From an uncultured bacterium (GTDB lineage: Bacteria; Actinomycetota; Coriobacteriia; Coriobacteriales; Coriobacteriaceae), in contig CAJMRP010000010.1 in the NCBI GenBank assembly GCA_905215765.1, forward strand, positions 1 through 26,701: DNA of 26,701 nucleotides, read 5' to 3'. Shown here piece after piece: positions 1 through 7,744 of the stretch. The position numbers were made by a program, and so were the translations under genes. How positions within the stretch are numbered: position 1 is the stretch's first letter; the number at the start of each line of letters is the position of its first letter. The notes under the pieces are model-generated. The model did no database searches and was not told the DNA's origin. It worked only from the letters and a program-made list of their open reading frames with translations.

Positions 1-88
1 CCAGGACGCACAGCCAGTGCGAGTCGGCGTGGGTGTCGACCCCGCAGAAGACCGGCCCGCGGGCGCCGGGTGTCGATTCGGTTCTCAT
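1..88 (-). CDS. IS110-family transposase, N-terminal fragment (runs off the window)
   Basis: Reading the minus strand from the ATG at 88-86 gives 29 codons before the window edge. The peptide contains VFCGVDTHADSHWLCVL, the start of the DEDD (RuvC-like) catalytic domain of IS110-family transposases, where the Asp of GVDTH is the first acidic catalytic residue. A purine-rich site (GGAGCGAGAC) precedes the ATG. The family moves circular intermediates and uses an RNA-guided (bridge RNA) recombinase mechanism. The rest of the protein, including the C-terminal Ser domain, lies outside the window, so completeness cannot be judged. The call rests on a short but characteristic N-terminus. Confidence 0.75.
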   Translation of the reverse strand, partial: MRTESTPGARGPVFCGVDTHADSHWLCVL

Positions 89-340
89 GTCTCGCTCCGT
101 TCTTTCCGTGCTCGCCTGGACCGGGCAGACGGCACACTGACGGGGCGCGATAGAATGCGGTTGATCGGGTCCGCGGTATCGCTCCATGCTCCTATTAGGT
201 CATGCGGCGGTCTCGGCTCGCCGCGGCCCGCGCGGGACATGTCAGGAAACGAGGGCAGCCCTGTGGGCGCCAGCGGAATGTGGGGTCACCGCGCGGTCCG
301 CATCTGATGGTGTCGACGTCAATGGTATACGGGTGCATCA
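89..340 (-). other. Structured non-coding left end of the IS110 element; candidate bridge RNA region
   Basis: No convincing gene lies here. The DNA is GC-rich and full of short self-complementary segments: CCCGCGCGGG at 227-236, AGGGCAGCCCT at 252-262, and an ATGCGG/CCGCAT pair at 202-207 and 298-303. IS110-group elements encode their bridge RNA in the non-coding end upstream of the transposase, which is where this stretch sits relative to the gene at 1-88. The outer edge is a guess from the fall in GC near 310-350. IS110 elements lack terminal inverted repeats, so the border cannot be read directly. Confidence 0.35.
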
Positions 341-567
341 TCGACGTCTTCAATACAGAAAATATCAGTGCGGAAAGTTTTCAGAGCTTTACCCTGTAGG
401 GTCCCTGCCGTCACATGGCATTCAGGGCATCTGGAGTGGACGGCGGCTTGGCTACGAGCTGGGGCTGAAAATCTGAATGGATGGGTGCCGTTGCTGGGAG
501 CGCAGGCGTTGCTGATGATGATCACTTTGGAGATTGAAAGGCCAGTGGGCTTCGGCGGTTGTTGTGC
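341..567. other. Non-coding spacer between the IS110 end and the hairpin repeats
   Basis: No ORF here has a ribosome binding site or recognisable protein. A small perfect palindrome, ACCCTGTAGGGT, lies near 390-401. Nothing else stands out. Confidence 0.4.
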
Positions 568-753
568 CGGAAACTACATCCCAGTTTGGAGGCGGATTCT
601 GGGATGTGGCTTCCGCTTGGGGCCTGTTTGGGAAACTTTGGGACGGAATTTTGCTTTATTGTGGGTCGCACTTTCCGCAACGTGCCTCAACCGGAAAGCG
701 TGTCCCAGTATTTGCGCTCGAAATGGGATGGGGTTTCCGCCGTCCGCCTGCTA
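568..753. repeat. Three tandem 62-base units, each containing a 48-base hairpin
   Basis: Units start at 568, 630 and 692, exactly 62 bases apart. Each opens with (C/G)GGAAA and has TTCCGC at offset 43-48 and GCCT at offset 54-57. Unit 1 folds into a 17-bp stem (arms 568-584 and 599-615) with one mismatch, one G-T pair and a 14-base loop. Unit 3 (692-739) folds similarly with more mismatches, and unit 2 (630-677) keeps mainly the outer GGAAA/TTTCC pairing. The arrangement resembles REP/BIME-type intergenic repeats. It lies between the IS110 end and the acetate kinase terminator. Confidence 0.6.
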
Positions 754-755
754 GC

Positions 756-791
756 AAAAAGGCCTCCCGAGCTGCTGCTCAGGAGGCCTTT
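756..791 (-). terminator. Intrinsic terminator of the first acetate kinase gene
   Basis: AAAGGCCTCC (758-767) pairs with GGAGGCCTTT (782-791), giving a 10-bp stem. On the minus strand it is followed by a run of T. It lies just past the acetate kinase stop at 814. Confidence 0.85.
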
Positions 792-813
792 CGTTCGATC
801 ACAAGCGAACGCG

Positions 814-1992
814 TTAGTTGTTCTTGGTCAGACGCTCGACGTCATGGGCGATCATGTATTCCTCGTCGGTGGGGATGACCATGACCGTGACGGCGGAACC
901 GGCGGCACTGATGACCTGCGGGCCGTTGCCCACGGCCTCGCGGTTCTTGTTATTGTCGATGCGTACGCCCAGCCACTCAAAGCAGTCGCAGAAGGCCTTG
1001 CGGATCGACCAGTCGTTCTCGCCGATGCCGGCGGTAAAGGTAATGGTGTCCACGCCCGCCATGGAAGCGATCATGGAACCGGCCTGCTGCATGGCCTTAT
1101 AGGCGAACATATCGAAGGCGAGCAGGCAGCGCTCGTCGCCCTCGGAGGCGCGCGTGCGGATGTCGCGGGCGTCGTTGGAGATGCCCGAGATGGCAAGCAG
1201 ACCAGACTGCTTGTTCATCATGTCATCGACTTCCTGGTAGCTGTAGCCGCCCTCGCGCTGCAGGTAGCACACGGTGGCCGGGTCGATGGAACCACAACGG
1301 GTGCCCATCATCAGGCCATCGAGCGGCGTGAGACCCATCGTGGTGTCGCGGCACACGCCGTCCTCGATAGCAGCGAGCGAAGCACCGTTGCCCAGATGGC
1401 ACGAAAGCAGGCGGTGGCAGCGCGAACCCAGGATCTCCTTGGCCATCATCCACTCATAGCGGTGGCTCGTGCCGTGGGCGCCGTACTTGCGCACGTGGTA
1501 CTTGTCGCAAACGTCCTTGGGCAGCGCGTAGGTGTAGGCAACCTCGGGCATGGTCATGTGGAACGAGGTGTCGAAAACCGCCACGTTGGGCAGCTCCGGA
1601 TACTTCTCACGGCAATACTCAATCGCTGCGGCCTCGCCGTAGTTGTGCAGCGGAGCAAGCGGTGCCACCTCAAGAATCTTGGCCATAACCTCGTCGTCGA
1701 CAACCGCGGAATCATCGAAGTGCCAGCCGCCCTGAACGATACGATGCCCAATGCCATCAATCGTAAAGTCGGTCTTCTCGAGCTCCTCGAGCACGCGAGC
1801 GATAGCAGAGCGATGATCGGGGAAAGGGACCTCCTCGGTCTGCTTAGCGCCACCGTTCTCGGAGTGGCCAAAGATGCCCATGTCCGATCCGATACGCTCG
1901 CAGTTGCCCTTGGCGAAAACCTCGCGGGTATCGGTATCCAAAAGCTGATATTTGAGGCTTGAGCTGCCGGCGTTGACAACAAGTACGTTCAT
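814..1992 (-). CDS. ackA: Acetate kinase (canonical copy)
   Basis: The 392-residue cytosolic enzyme interconverts acetyl phosphate + ADP and acetate + ATP, the last ATP-yielding step of acetate fermentation. All hallmark segments are present in order: NAGSSSLKYQ (7-16), GHR (82-84), FDTSFH (140-145), HGTSHRY (173-179), CHLGNGASL (198-206), MGTRCGSIDP, SNDARD, TAGIGEN and PTDEE. The equivalents of the Methanosarcina thermophila active-site residues Arg91, His180, Asn211, Arg241 and Glu384 are kept. The start has AAAGGAG five bases upstream. A close paralogue lies immediately upstream (2157-3335), separated by that gene's own terminator. No phosphotransacetylase gene is in the window. Confidence 0.95.
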   Translation of the reverse strand: MNVLVVNAGSSSLKYQLLDTDTREVFAKGNCERIGSDMGIFGHSENGGAKQTEEVPFPDHRSAIARVLEELEKTDFTIDGIGHRIVQGGWHFDDSAVVDDEVMAKILEVAPLAPLHNYGEAAAIEYCREKYPELPNVAVFDTSFHMTMPEVAYTYALPKDVCDKYHVRKYGAHGTSHRYEWMMAKEILGSRCHRLLSCHLGNGASLAAIEDGVCRDTTMGLTPLDGLMMGTRCGSIDPATVCYLQREGGYSYQEVDDMMNKQSGLLAISGISNDARDIRTRASEGDERCLLAFDMFAYKAMQQAGSMIASMAGVDTITFTAGIGENDWSIRKAFCDCFEWLGVRIDNNKNREAVGNGPQVISAAGSAVTVMVIPTDEEYMIAHDVERLTKNN

Positions 1993-2106
1993 GAGACTCC
2001 TTTGCAGTGCAATACGGTCGACGCAGACCCCTTAAGGCGGCCGCATGTTAATAAGAAGTTATCATAACTTAATAAATAGCTATCAGGCATATCGCCCAAC
2101 GAGCAC

Positions 2107-2142
2107 AAAAGAAGGGCCGAACGGCACTCGGTCGTCCAGCCC
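2107..2142 (-). terminator. Likely intrinsic terminator of the second acetate kinase gene
   Basis: GGGCCGAACG (2114-2123) pairs imperfectly with CGTCCAGCCC (2133-2142), and TTCTTTT follows on the minus strand. This suggests that the two acetate kinase genes are at least partly separate transcription units. Confidence 0.65.
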
Positions 2143-2156
2143 CTCCCCTCCTGCAA

Positions 2157-3335
2157 TTACTTGCCGTTGACGATGCGCTCGACGTCGGAAGCGATCATGA
2201 ACTCCTCGTCCGTGGGAATGACGAAAATCTTGACCTTGGAATCCTTGGCAGACAGGCACCAAGCGCCGTCACCACGCAGGGCGTTGCGCGCATGATCCAT
2301 CTTGACGCCCATAAAGGCCAGACGGTCGGCAACGCCGGCGCGAACAGCCGGAGCGTGCTCGCCGATGCCGGCGGTAAAGACCAGGGTGTCCATGCCGCAC
2401 ATGGAAGTGGCCATCTCGGCAGCCTTGGCGGCAATCTTGTAGACGAACATATCGAAGGCGAGCTGAGCCTCGGGGTCACCGGCAGCGGCGAGCTCCTCGA
2501 CGTTGCGGCAGTCGTTGGTCTTGCCGCCGGTCACAGCCAAAAGGCCGGACTTCTTGTTCATCATCTCATCGACCTCGTCGAAGGTGTAGCCGCCTTCGCG
2601 CTGCAGGTAGCACACGGTAGCCGGGTCGATAGAGCCGCAGCGGGTGCCCATCATGACGCCGTCGAGCGGGGTGAGGCCCATGGTGGTGTCCATGCACTTG
2701 CCGTCCTCGATGGCGCACAGGGAAGCGCCGGAGCCGATATGGCACACGACGACCTTGCGAGCCTCGCCGTTGGTCATCTCGGCGACCTTCTTGGAGATGT
2801 AACGGTAGCTGGTGCCGTGGGCGCCGTACTTACGGATGTGCAGCTTGTCGCAGACGTCCTTGGGCAGGGCGTAAGTCTTGGCGACCTCGGGCATGTTGAA
2901 GTGGAAAGCGGTGTCGTAGACCGTGACGTTGGGCAGGTCGGGATACTGCTCCAGGCAGTACTCGATAACGTTGGCCTCGGGGTTGTTGTGCAGCGGCGCC
3001 AGCGGAGCGACCTCGCGGATCTTGGCGAGGACGTCCTCGTCGACGAGGGAGGAATCGCCGAAGTACCAGCCACCCTGAACGATACGGTGACCAATGCCCT
3101 CGATCTTGACGCCGTTGGCCTCGAGGTCCTTCAGAACGACCTCGATGGCGACCTTGTGGTCGGGGAACTCGATGTTCTCGGTCACCTTCTTGGAACCGTT
3201 GGCAGCGTGGGTGAAGGTACCGCCGGTAAAGCAGACGCGCTCGCAGGAGCCCTTTGCGGACACCTTGTGGGACTTGGTATCGATGACCTGATACTTAAGG
3301 GTCGAAGATCCTGCGTTGACGACCAGAACGTTCAT
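2157..3335 (-). CDS. Acetate kinase paralogue with altered active-site residues
   Basis: This 392-residue protein matches its downstream neighbour (814-1992) in length and architecture, with many shared blocks (MGTRCGSIDP, YGAHGTS, APLAPLHN). It differs at positions normally invariant in acetate kinases. The GTSHRY motif reads GTSYRY (Tyr177 at the His180 position), CHLGNG reads CHIGSG (Ser202 at the Asn211 position), and TAGIGEN reads TAGIGEH (His327). Arg84, Asp141 and Arg232, equivalents of essential Arg91, Asp148 and Arg241, remain. AGGGAG precedes the ATG. It may be an acetate kinase with changed kinetics, a kinase for another short-chain acyl phosphate, or a regulatory copy. The family call is firm; the exact substrate is not. 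Confidence 0.85.
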   Translation of the reverse strand: MNVLVVNAGSSTLKYQVIDTKSHKVSAKGSCERVCFTGGTFTHAANGSKKVTENIEFPDHKVAIEVVLKDLEANGVKIEGIGHRIVQGGWYFGDSSLVDEDVLAKIREVAPLAPLHNNPEANVIEYCLEQYPDLPNVTVYDTAFHFNMPEVAKTYALPKDVCDKLHIRKYGAHGTSYRYISKKVAEMTNGEARKVVVCHIGSGASLCAIEDGKCMDTTMGLTPLDGVMMGTRCGSIDPATVCYLQREGGYTFDEVDEMMNKKSGLLAVTGGKTNDCRNVEELAAAGDPEAQLAFDMFVYKIAAKAAEMATSMCGMDTLVFTAGIGEHAPAVRAGVADRLAFMGVKMDHARNALRGDGAWCLSAKDSKVKIFVIPTDEEFMIASDVERIVNGK

Positions 3336-3388
3336 GTGTCTCCCTACTAACAGGCGGTGTGGCGCCGCCAGGTTACATACGCTTCAAT

Positions 3389-3422
3389 AATAAACCCAAA
3401 CGCCCTCGCGCTCGGGTTTATT
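3389..3422 (-). terminator. Hairpin, probable terminator of the HIT/exonuclease VII run
   Basis: AATAAACCC (3389-3397) pairs with GGGTTTATT (3414-3422). On the minus strand the 3' arm continues into an AT-rich tract. A second small hairpin, CTTCCG/CGGAAG (3453-3458 and 3469-3474), lies directly after the HIT stop. Together they separate that operon from the acetate kinase genes. Confidence 0.55.
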
Positions 3423-3482
3423 GCGTTGATATATAAGTTATCGGTGCCTGAGCTTCCGTTTCATTGCACGGAAGAGGCGTCC

Positions 3483-3818
3483 TCAGATGAGGTTCTCGCC
3501 CAGGTTTTTGCCGCCGAGGACGTGCATGTGGAAGTGCATGACGGTCTGGCCGGCGTTGACGCCCTTGTTGGAGATGACGCGGAAACCGTCCTCCAAGCCC
3601 TTGGCCTTAGCGACCTCCTGGATGGCGTGAGCCATGGCGCCCATGGTCTCGGCCGGTACGTTGTCGGCGATGTCGCTGTAATGCTTCTTGGGGATCACGA
3701 GCGTGTGGACCGGCGCCTGGGGATTGAGGTCGTCGAACGCGATGACCTGGTCATCCTCGTAGACGACGGTCGAGGGGATCTCGTGGTTGGCAATTTTGCA
3801 GAAGATGCAATCACACAT
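3483..3818 (-). CDS. HIT-family (HinT-like) nucleotide hydrolase
   Basis: This 111-residue cytosolic protein belongs to the histidine-triad family, which hydrolyses nucleoside phosphoramidates and adenylylated amines. It shows the N-terminal CDCIFCKI with two Cys typical of zinc-binding HinT forms, FDDLNPQAPVHTLVIPKKH, and the C-terminal triad HFHMH (95, 97, 99) followed by VLGG. Start chosen at MCDC (3818), with AAAGGAA seven bases upstream; an upstream in-frame start lacks such a site. It is the last gene of a minus-strand run after xseA and xseB, 49 bases behind xseB. Confidence 0.92.
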   Translation of the reverse strand: MCDCIFCKIANHEIPSTVVYEDDQVIAFDDLNPQAPVHTLVIPKKHYSDIADNVPAETMGAMAHAIQEVAKAKGLEDGFRVISNKGVNAGQTVMHFHMHVLGGKNLGENLI

Positions 3819-3867
3819 GGTTGGTTCCTTTCTCACAGACCAAGGTAATTATATTTGGTCGGGATGG

Positions 3868-4134
3868 TTAGAACGAAAGGTTGTCGTCGGTGTTGGCGGC
3901 TTCGCCGTCGGCGAGCACGTCGTTGCCGTCGACGTCCTTCAGGAGCACCGAGACCTTCTGCTCAGCATCGGACAAGCGGGTACGCAGGCTCTTGAGGAGC
4001 TCGACGCCGCGGGTATAGCTCTCAAGCGACTCCTCGAGCTCCATATCACCCGACTCCAAGCTGCGGATGATGAGCTCCAACTCCTGTGAAGCCTGCTTGT
4101 ACGTAAGCTGCTCGACCGGGGTCTTCTCTGCCAT
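3868..4134 (-). CDS. xseB: Exodeoxyribonuclease VII small subunit
   Basis: The 88-residue protein has the XseB signature: a helical pair carrying SQELELIIRSLESGDMELEE, then SYTRGVELLKSLRTRLSDAE and KVSVL. Several small subunits bind one XseA to make the single-strand-specific exonuclease that produces short oligonucleotides. The acidic C-terminal tail (DGNDVLADGEAANTDDN) is typical. AGGAAAGGA lies upstream of the ATG. It starts 42 bases after the xseA stop, the usual pairing of the two subunit genes. Confidence 0.93.
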   Translation of the reverse strand: MAEKTPVEQLTYKQASQELELIIRSLESGDMELEESLESYTRGVELLKSLRTRLSDAEQKVSVLLKDVDGNDVLADGEAANTDDNLSF

Positions 4135-4176
4135 ATCTGTTTCCTTTCCTAAAGGTTTATCGCTATGAAACGCGGC

Positions 4177-5628
4177 CTACTCGACCGTATCGACCGTTGC
4201 CGCCACGTTGCCGTCTGCCATGCGCACGCGAATGGCGTCACCGGGCTTAAAGGTCTTGGCGCTCGTGGCCACCCCATCATCGCTGTACGCGATGGAATAA
4301 CCACGGGCAAGCACCTTGAGCGGCGACAGGGCATCGAGCGAGGCTGCCGCACGGCCCAGGTCGGATGCTGGCTTGTTGAGCATCGTGCGCCCCTGATGCT
4401 CCAGGCGGGAGCTTGCGAGCGTGAGCGCATGGCGCTTGCCATCGAGTCCTGAGGTGCTTGCGATCAAGCGCTCGGGCAGACGCTCAAAGTTGGAGCGGAA
4501 TGCCCCAACCGAACGCGTTATGGCGCCGGACAAACGATCGGCCGTCAGGGCAAGCTCAGACTCGCGACGCTCAACCATAAACGTTGGGTCGTTGAGGCAC
4601 GGGCGGCACGCAGCCGCATCGAGCGCATCGCCCAAGCGAGCCGTATAGGTATCCCAGGCACGGCGACCGCGCTGATCGAGCATCTCCAGGTCGACCTGGG
4701 CCGACCCAATCATCGATGCCATCGCAGCACCCAGACGTTGATAGCGCGCCTCGAGCACATCGGCCAACTCCGTCATAGCCGGCGCCACCGATTCGGCCGC
4801 CGCCGTAGGCGTGGAGGCGCGACGGTCGCTCACCATGTCGCAAATCGAGGTATCGGGCTCATGGCCAATGCCGGTCACCACGGGCACGGGACAAGCCGCC
4901 ACCGCGCGGGCAAGCTCCTCGTCATTAAAGGTCATGAGGTCCTCAAAGGAGCCGCCGCCGCGCACCAACAAAATACAGTCGGGCGCCGGCGTAATGGAAG
5001 CGGCGCGGCGCAGGCCCTCAATGAGCTCTGTCGGCGCACCCTCGCCTTGTACCTTGGCACCCACGCAGACGAGCTCGACGAGCGGGTTGCGACGACGCAA
5101 TGTGCGCTTGACGTCGTCGATTACGGCACCCGAAAGCGAGGTGACGACCGCCACGCGGGAGCAGAACACCGGGATGCGGCGCTTGCGCGCTTCGTCCATC
5201 AGACCCTCACGGCGTAGCTTTTCGGCCAGTTGCGCCACTTGTTGACGCAGCAGACCCTCCCCCGCCAGCGAAAACGAGCGAGCGACAAAGCTCATGCGGC
5301 CCGTAGCCTTATAGAGATTGAAGCTGCCCTTAAAGCTCACCTGCATACCGTCGCGCAGATCGAACGTGCGCTTGAGATAGGCACCCTTCCAAATGATGCA
5401 GTCAACGGCGGCCGAATCGTCCTTGATCTGGAAATAGCAGTGGCCGCTTCGGGCGTTAGGACCACGAAAACCCGTGACCTCGCCCAAGACGCTCAGCTGC
5501 GGAATGGCATCGAGCGCACCGGCGGCGATCTCCACCGCCTGGCTCACGCTGAGCTCCTTGCGCTCTTGCTCGTCCGAACCGTCGAACTCGGCGGAAACGG
5601 CATTACCGGTTAGGTTCCAGCCTGCCAC
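4177..5628 (-). CDS. xseA: Exodeoxyribonuclease VII large subunit
   Basis: The 483-residue catalytic subunit degrades single-stranded DNA from both ends. An N-terminal OB-fold (about 28-125, with HCYFQIKDDSAAVDCIIWKG) leads into the nuclease core. The core contains RGGGSFEDLMTFNDE and GIGHEPDTSICDMVSDRRAS, followed by PTAAAE, the family's catalytic blocks. A long helical coiled region precedes the C-terminal segment (LKVLARGYSIAY). Translation begins at a GTG (5628) with a strong AAAGGAGG six bases upstream, so the rare start codon is well supported. The length is slightly above the usual 400-460 residues because of a 25-residue N-terminal extension. Confidence 0.95.
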   Translation of the reverse strand: MAGWNLTGNAVSAEFDGSDEQERKELSVSQAVEIAAGALDAIPQLSVLGEVTGFRGPNARSGHCYFQIKDDSAAVDCIIWKGAYLKRTFDLRDGMQVSFKGSFNLYKATGRMSFVARSFSLAGEGLLRQQVAQLAEKLRREGLMDEARKRRIPVFCSRVAVVTSLSGAVIDDVKRTLRRRNPLVELVCVGAKVQGEGAPTELIEGLRRAASITPAPDCILLVRGGGSFEDLMTFNDEELARAVAACPVPVVTGIGHEPDTSICDMVSDRRASTPTAAAESVAPAMTELADVLEARYQRLGAAMASMIGSAQVDLEMLDQRGRRAWDTYTARLGDALDAAACRPCLNDPTFMVERRESELALTADRLSGAITRSVGAFRSNFERLPERLIASTSGLDGKRHALTLASSRLEHQGRTMLNKPASDLGRAAASLDALSPLKVLARGYSIAYSDDGVATSAKTFKPGDAIRVRMADGNVAATVDTVE

Positions 5629-5697
5629 GCAGCCTCCTTTCGTTATCGAGCACAGAGGCTCCGGCCCCGTGCGAAATTAAGTCCAACACATAGTACA

Positions 5698-5727
5698 GCG
5701 CCGCGAGGACACGAATCCCCGCGGCGC
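5698..5727. repeat. Perfect 8-bp inverted repeat after the zinc peptidase gene
   Basis: GCGCCGCG (5698-5705) and CGCGGCGC (5720-5727) can form a GC-only stem with a 14-base loop. There is no T-run on either side, so it is a weak terminator or an mRNA-stabilising hairpin between the peptidase and xseA. Confidence 0.45.
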
Positions 5728-5743
5728 CTGCCTGTCCCATTTG

Positions 5744-6448
5744 TTATCGGTTGGAGTTTCTGTTGTAGCGAGCCATAAGGTAGAGCAACTGAATGATCGA
5801 AGTGAGCGCTGCAGCCACATAGGTAAGCGCGGCTGCCGTCAGTACCTTCTTGGCGCCGTTGACCTGCTTGGAGCTCATGCCCGACTGCTCGATGTACGCC
5901 ACAGCACGTCGGCTGGCGTCAATCTCGACAGGCAACGTAACGAGTTGGAACAGCACACTAAACGAGAAGAAGATCAACGCGAGGGTCGTGAGCCCGGCAA
6001 TGTTCATAAACAGGCCCAAGAGTAACACGATGGTCCAGGTGTTCTGGGTAAAGTTGACGACCGGCACGAGGGCGGTACGCACTTTCATCATGGCATAGCC
6101 GCTTTGACGCTGGGCGGCATGGCCCGCCTCGTGGCAGGCGACGGCAACGCTTGCGACCGAACCGCCCGAACGGTTGGCATCCGACAGATACAGGTTGTTG
6201 TCCTGCGGGTTGTAATGGTCGGTGAGCTCGCCAGCGACACCCTTGATACCCACGGCGCTACAACCGTTGGCATCGAGCATGCGGCGAGCGACTGTGGCAC
6301 CCGTATCGCCGTCCGAGCGAACCTTGGACCAGGTTTTGTACGTCGAGTTGATATAGTTCTGTGCGGCAAGGCCAAGCACCGTGCAGACAAGAACAACCAG
6401 CAGGTACAGCGGGTCGATGCCAAAGCCGTATCCATAGTAATAAGGCAT
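5744..6448 (-). CDS. Membrane neutral zinc metallopeptidase (YugP-type, Zn_peptidase_2)
   Basis: The 234-residue integral membrane protein carries CHEAGHAAQ, with the zinc-binding HEAGH at 106-110. It lies between an N-terminal membrane segment (about 13-32) and further hydrophobic segments (about 137-155 and 157-175, plus one near 205-225). The block NNLYLSDANRSGGSVASVAV upstream of the zinc site is characteristic of this family. Its physiological substrate is not known to me. GGAGGAATTCGC precedes the ATG. It follows RNase D by 64 bases on the same strand. Confidence 0.88.
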   Translation of the reverse strand: MPYYYGYGFGIDPLYLLVVLVCTVLGLAAQNYINSTYKTWSKVRSDGDTGATVARRMLDANGCSAVGIKGVAGELTDHYNPQDNNLYLSDANRSGGSVASVAVACHEAGHAAQRQSGYAMMKVRTALVPVVNFTQNTWTIVLLLGLFMNIAGLTTLALIFFSFSVLFQLVTLPVEIDASRRAVAYIEQSGMSSKQVNGAKKVLTAAALTYVAAALTSIIQLLYLMARYNRNSNR

Positions 6449-6512
6449 GCGAATTCCTCCGAGTCGAGTTACACGTTGGAGGCATTTTACCCACTCAACC
6501 GGCTAGGCTTCC

Positions 6513-7646
6513 CTACAGGAGCTCGATTTTGCCGTCCTTCACCGTCAACCCCATATTGCCGGAAAGCAGATCGTCCAGGCGCGAGCCCACAAGCTCAAAG
6601 CGCCAACCTTCGCGCAGGCGGCTCTGCTCGGGATGCTCAATGTAATCGGCCAGGTCATCGCGCGAGGCAATGACCGAGGTCGCAACGCCTGAGCGCTCGG
6701 CAACCAGGCGGATAAGCGCATACATAAGGTCAGTCACGCTCTCCAGCTCCGGCGAAATCTGACGATGTCCGCGCACCAAGAGCGGCAGGCGATCGTGCGG
6801 ACAGCTCGCACCGCGCTTGATGGCCATGAGCGCACCGTCCACGTCGCGCTCCCCCAATTGATCGGTACCGCGAATGCTACGGAACTCCTCAACGCGCACG
6901 GGATTGCGCTTAACGAGCGCTAGCAGCGTGTCGTCGGACATGACCCACTTGCGTGGGATGTTGCGCCGCTCGGCGCGGTCCTCGCGCCAGGCGGCGAGCT
7001 CGCGCGCGATACCCAGCTGATGACGGCTGCACGAATTGATGCGCTTGACCTTGCGGAACGCCTCGTGGCGATCGGCGCGATAGTGCGACTCGTCAGCCAG
7101 CGGGCGCAGCTCGTCGAGCACCCAGTCCACACGGCCCAGCTCGCGCAGGCGGCTCATCATCTCGGTATAGGCGACGATCAGGTACTTGACGTCATCGATC
7201 GCATACTCAATCTGCTTATCGGTCAGCGGGCGGCGCGACCAGTCGGTCAGTGACTCGGTCTTGGGCAGCGATACGCCGCAGAACGTCTGAACAAGCGCGC
7301 CATACGAAATCTGCTGGCGCTCGCCCAAAAAGGCGGCGGCGACCTGCGTATCGAAAATCGGTCGTGGCAGCACGCCCACGGTATGGAGCATGACCTCCAT
7401 ATCCTGCGAGCACGCGTGGAAGACCTTGGTCACGCTCTCGTCGGCCATAAGCTCGGCCAGCGGCGATAGGTCGTCGATTACCAGGGGATCGACCGCGACG
7501 CTCTCGGCAGGGGTGGCAATCTGAACCAAACACAGACGCGGGTGGAATGTGCGCTCGCGCAAAAACTCGGTATCGACGGCAATCGCGTCGAACTCACGGG
7601 CGCGCTGGCAAAAGGCGAGTAGAGCCTGATGTGTGGAAATGTACAT
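6513..7646 (-). CDS. rnd: Ribonuclease D (3'-5' exoribonuclease)
   Basis: The 377-residue DEDDy exonuclease trims 3' ends of tRNA precursors and other structured RNAs. The four motifs are visible: VDTEF (Asp25, Glu27), HACSQD (Asp82), and YAIDD (Tyr148 with Asp152 in the YxxxD arrangement). An HRDC region starts near 195 (HRHEAFRKVKRI-like context), and a second helical repeat follows. I chose the ATG of MYISTHQALLAF because family members normally begin this way. A GTG 36 bases upstream is in frame, and neither start has a clear Shine-Dalgarno sequence. It diverges from the lipid kinase gene at 7745. Confidence 0.9.
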   Translation of the reverse strand: MYISTHQALLAFCQRAREFDAIAVDTEFLRERTFHPRLCLVQIATPAESVAVDPLVIDDLSPLAELMADESVTKVFHACSQDMEVMLHTVGVLPRPIFDTQVAAAFLGERQQISYGALVQTFCGVSLPKTESLTDWSRRPLTDKQIEYAIDDVKYLIVAYTEMMSRLRELGRVDWVLDELRPLADESHYRADRHEAFRKVKRINSCSRHQLGIARELAAWREDRAERRNIPRKWVMSDDTLLALVKRNPVRVEEFRSIRGTDQLGERDVDGALMAIKRGASCPHDRLPLLVRGHRQISPELESVTDLMYALIRLVAERSGVATSVIASRDDLADYIEHPEQSRLREGWRFELVGSRLDDLLSGNMGLTVKDGKIELL

Positions 7647-7744
7647 ATCAACCCATCGAATAAGGTTAGGCCCGAAAAACACGGGTAGGATATCGGCATT
7701 GCCTTACAACTATACTCGGTTAGTCACAGAACGGGAACGTAAGT

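Noticed and set aside
186..525. Small frames in the first 500 bases as genes
   Set aside because: No ribosome binding sites, no hydrophobic or domain pattern, and they overlap the presumed non-coding IS110 end.
568..753. CRISPR array (62-base period fits repeat plus spacer)
   Set aside because: The shared parts are short and diverged between units, the interiors are self-complementary, and no cas gene is near.
559..1962. Long plus-strand frame of 467 codons
   Set aside because: It lies antisense to the acetate kinase gene, has no ribosome binding site or recognisable domain, and its composition mirrors the true gene; such shadows are common in GC-rich DNA.
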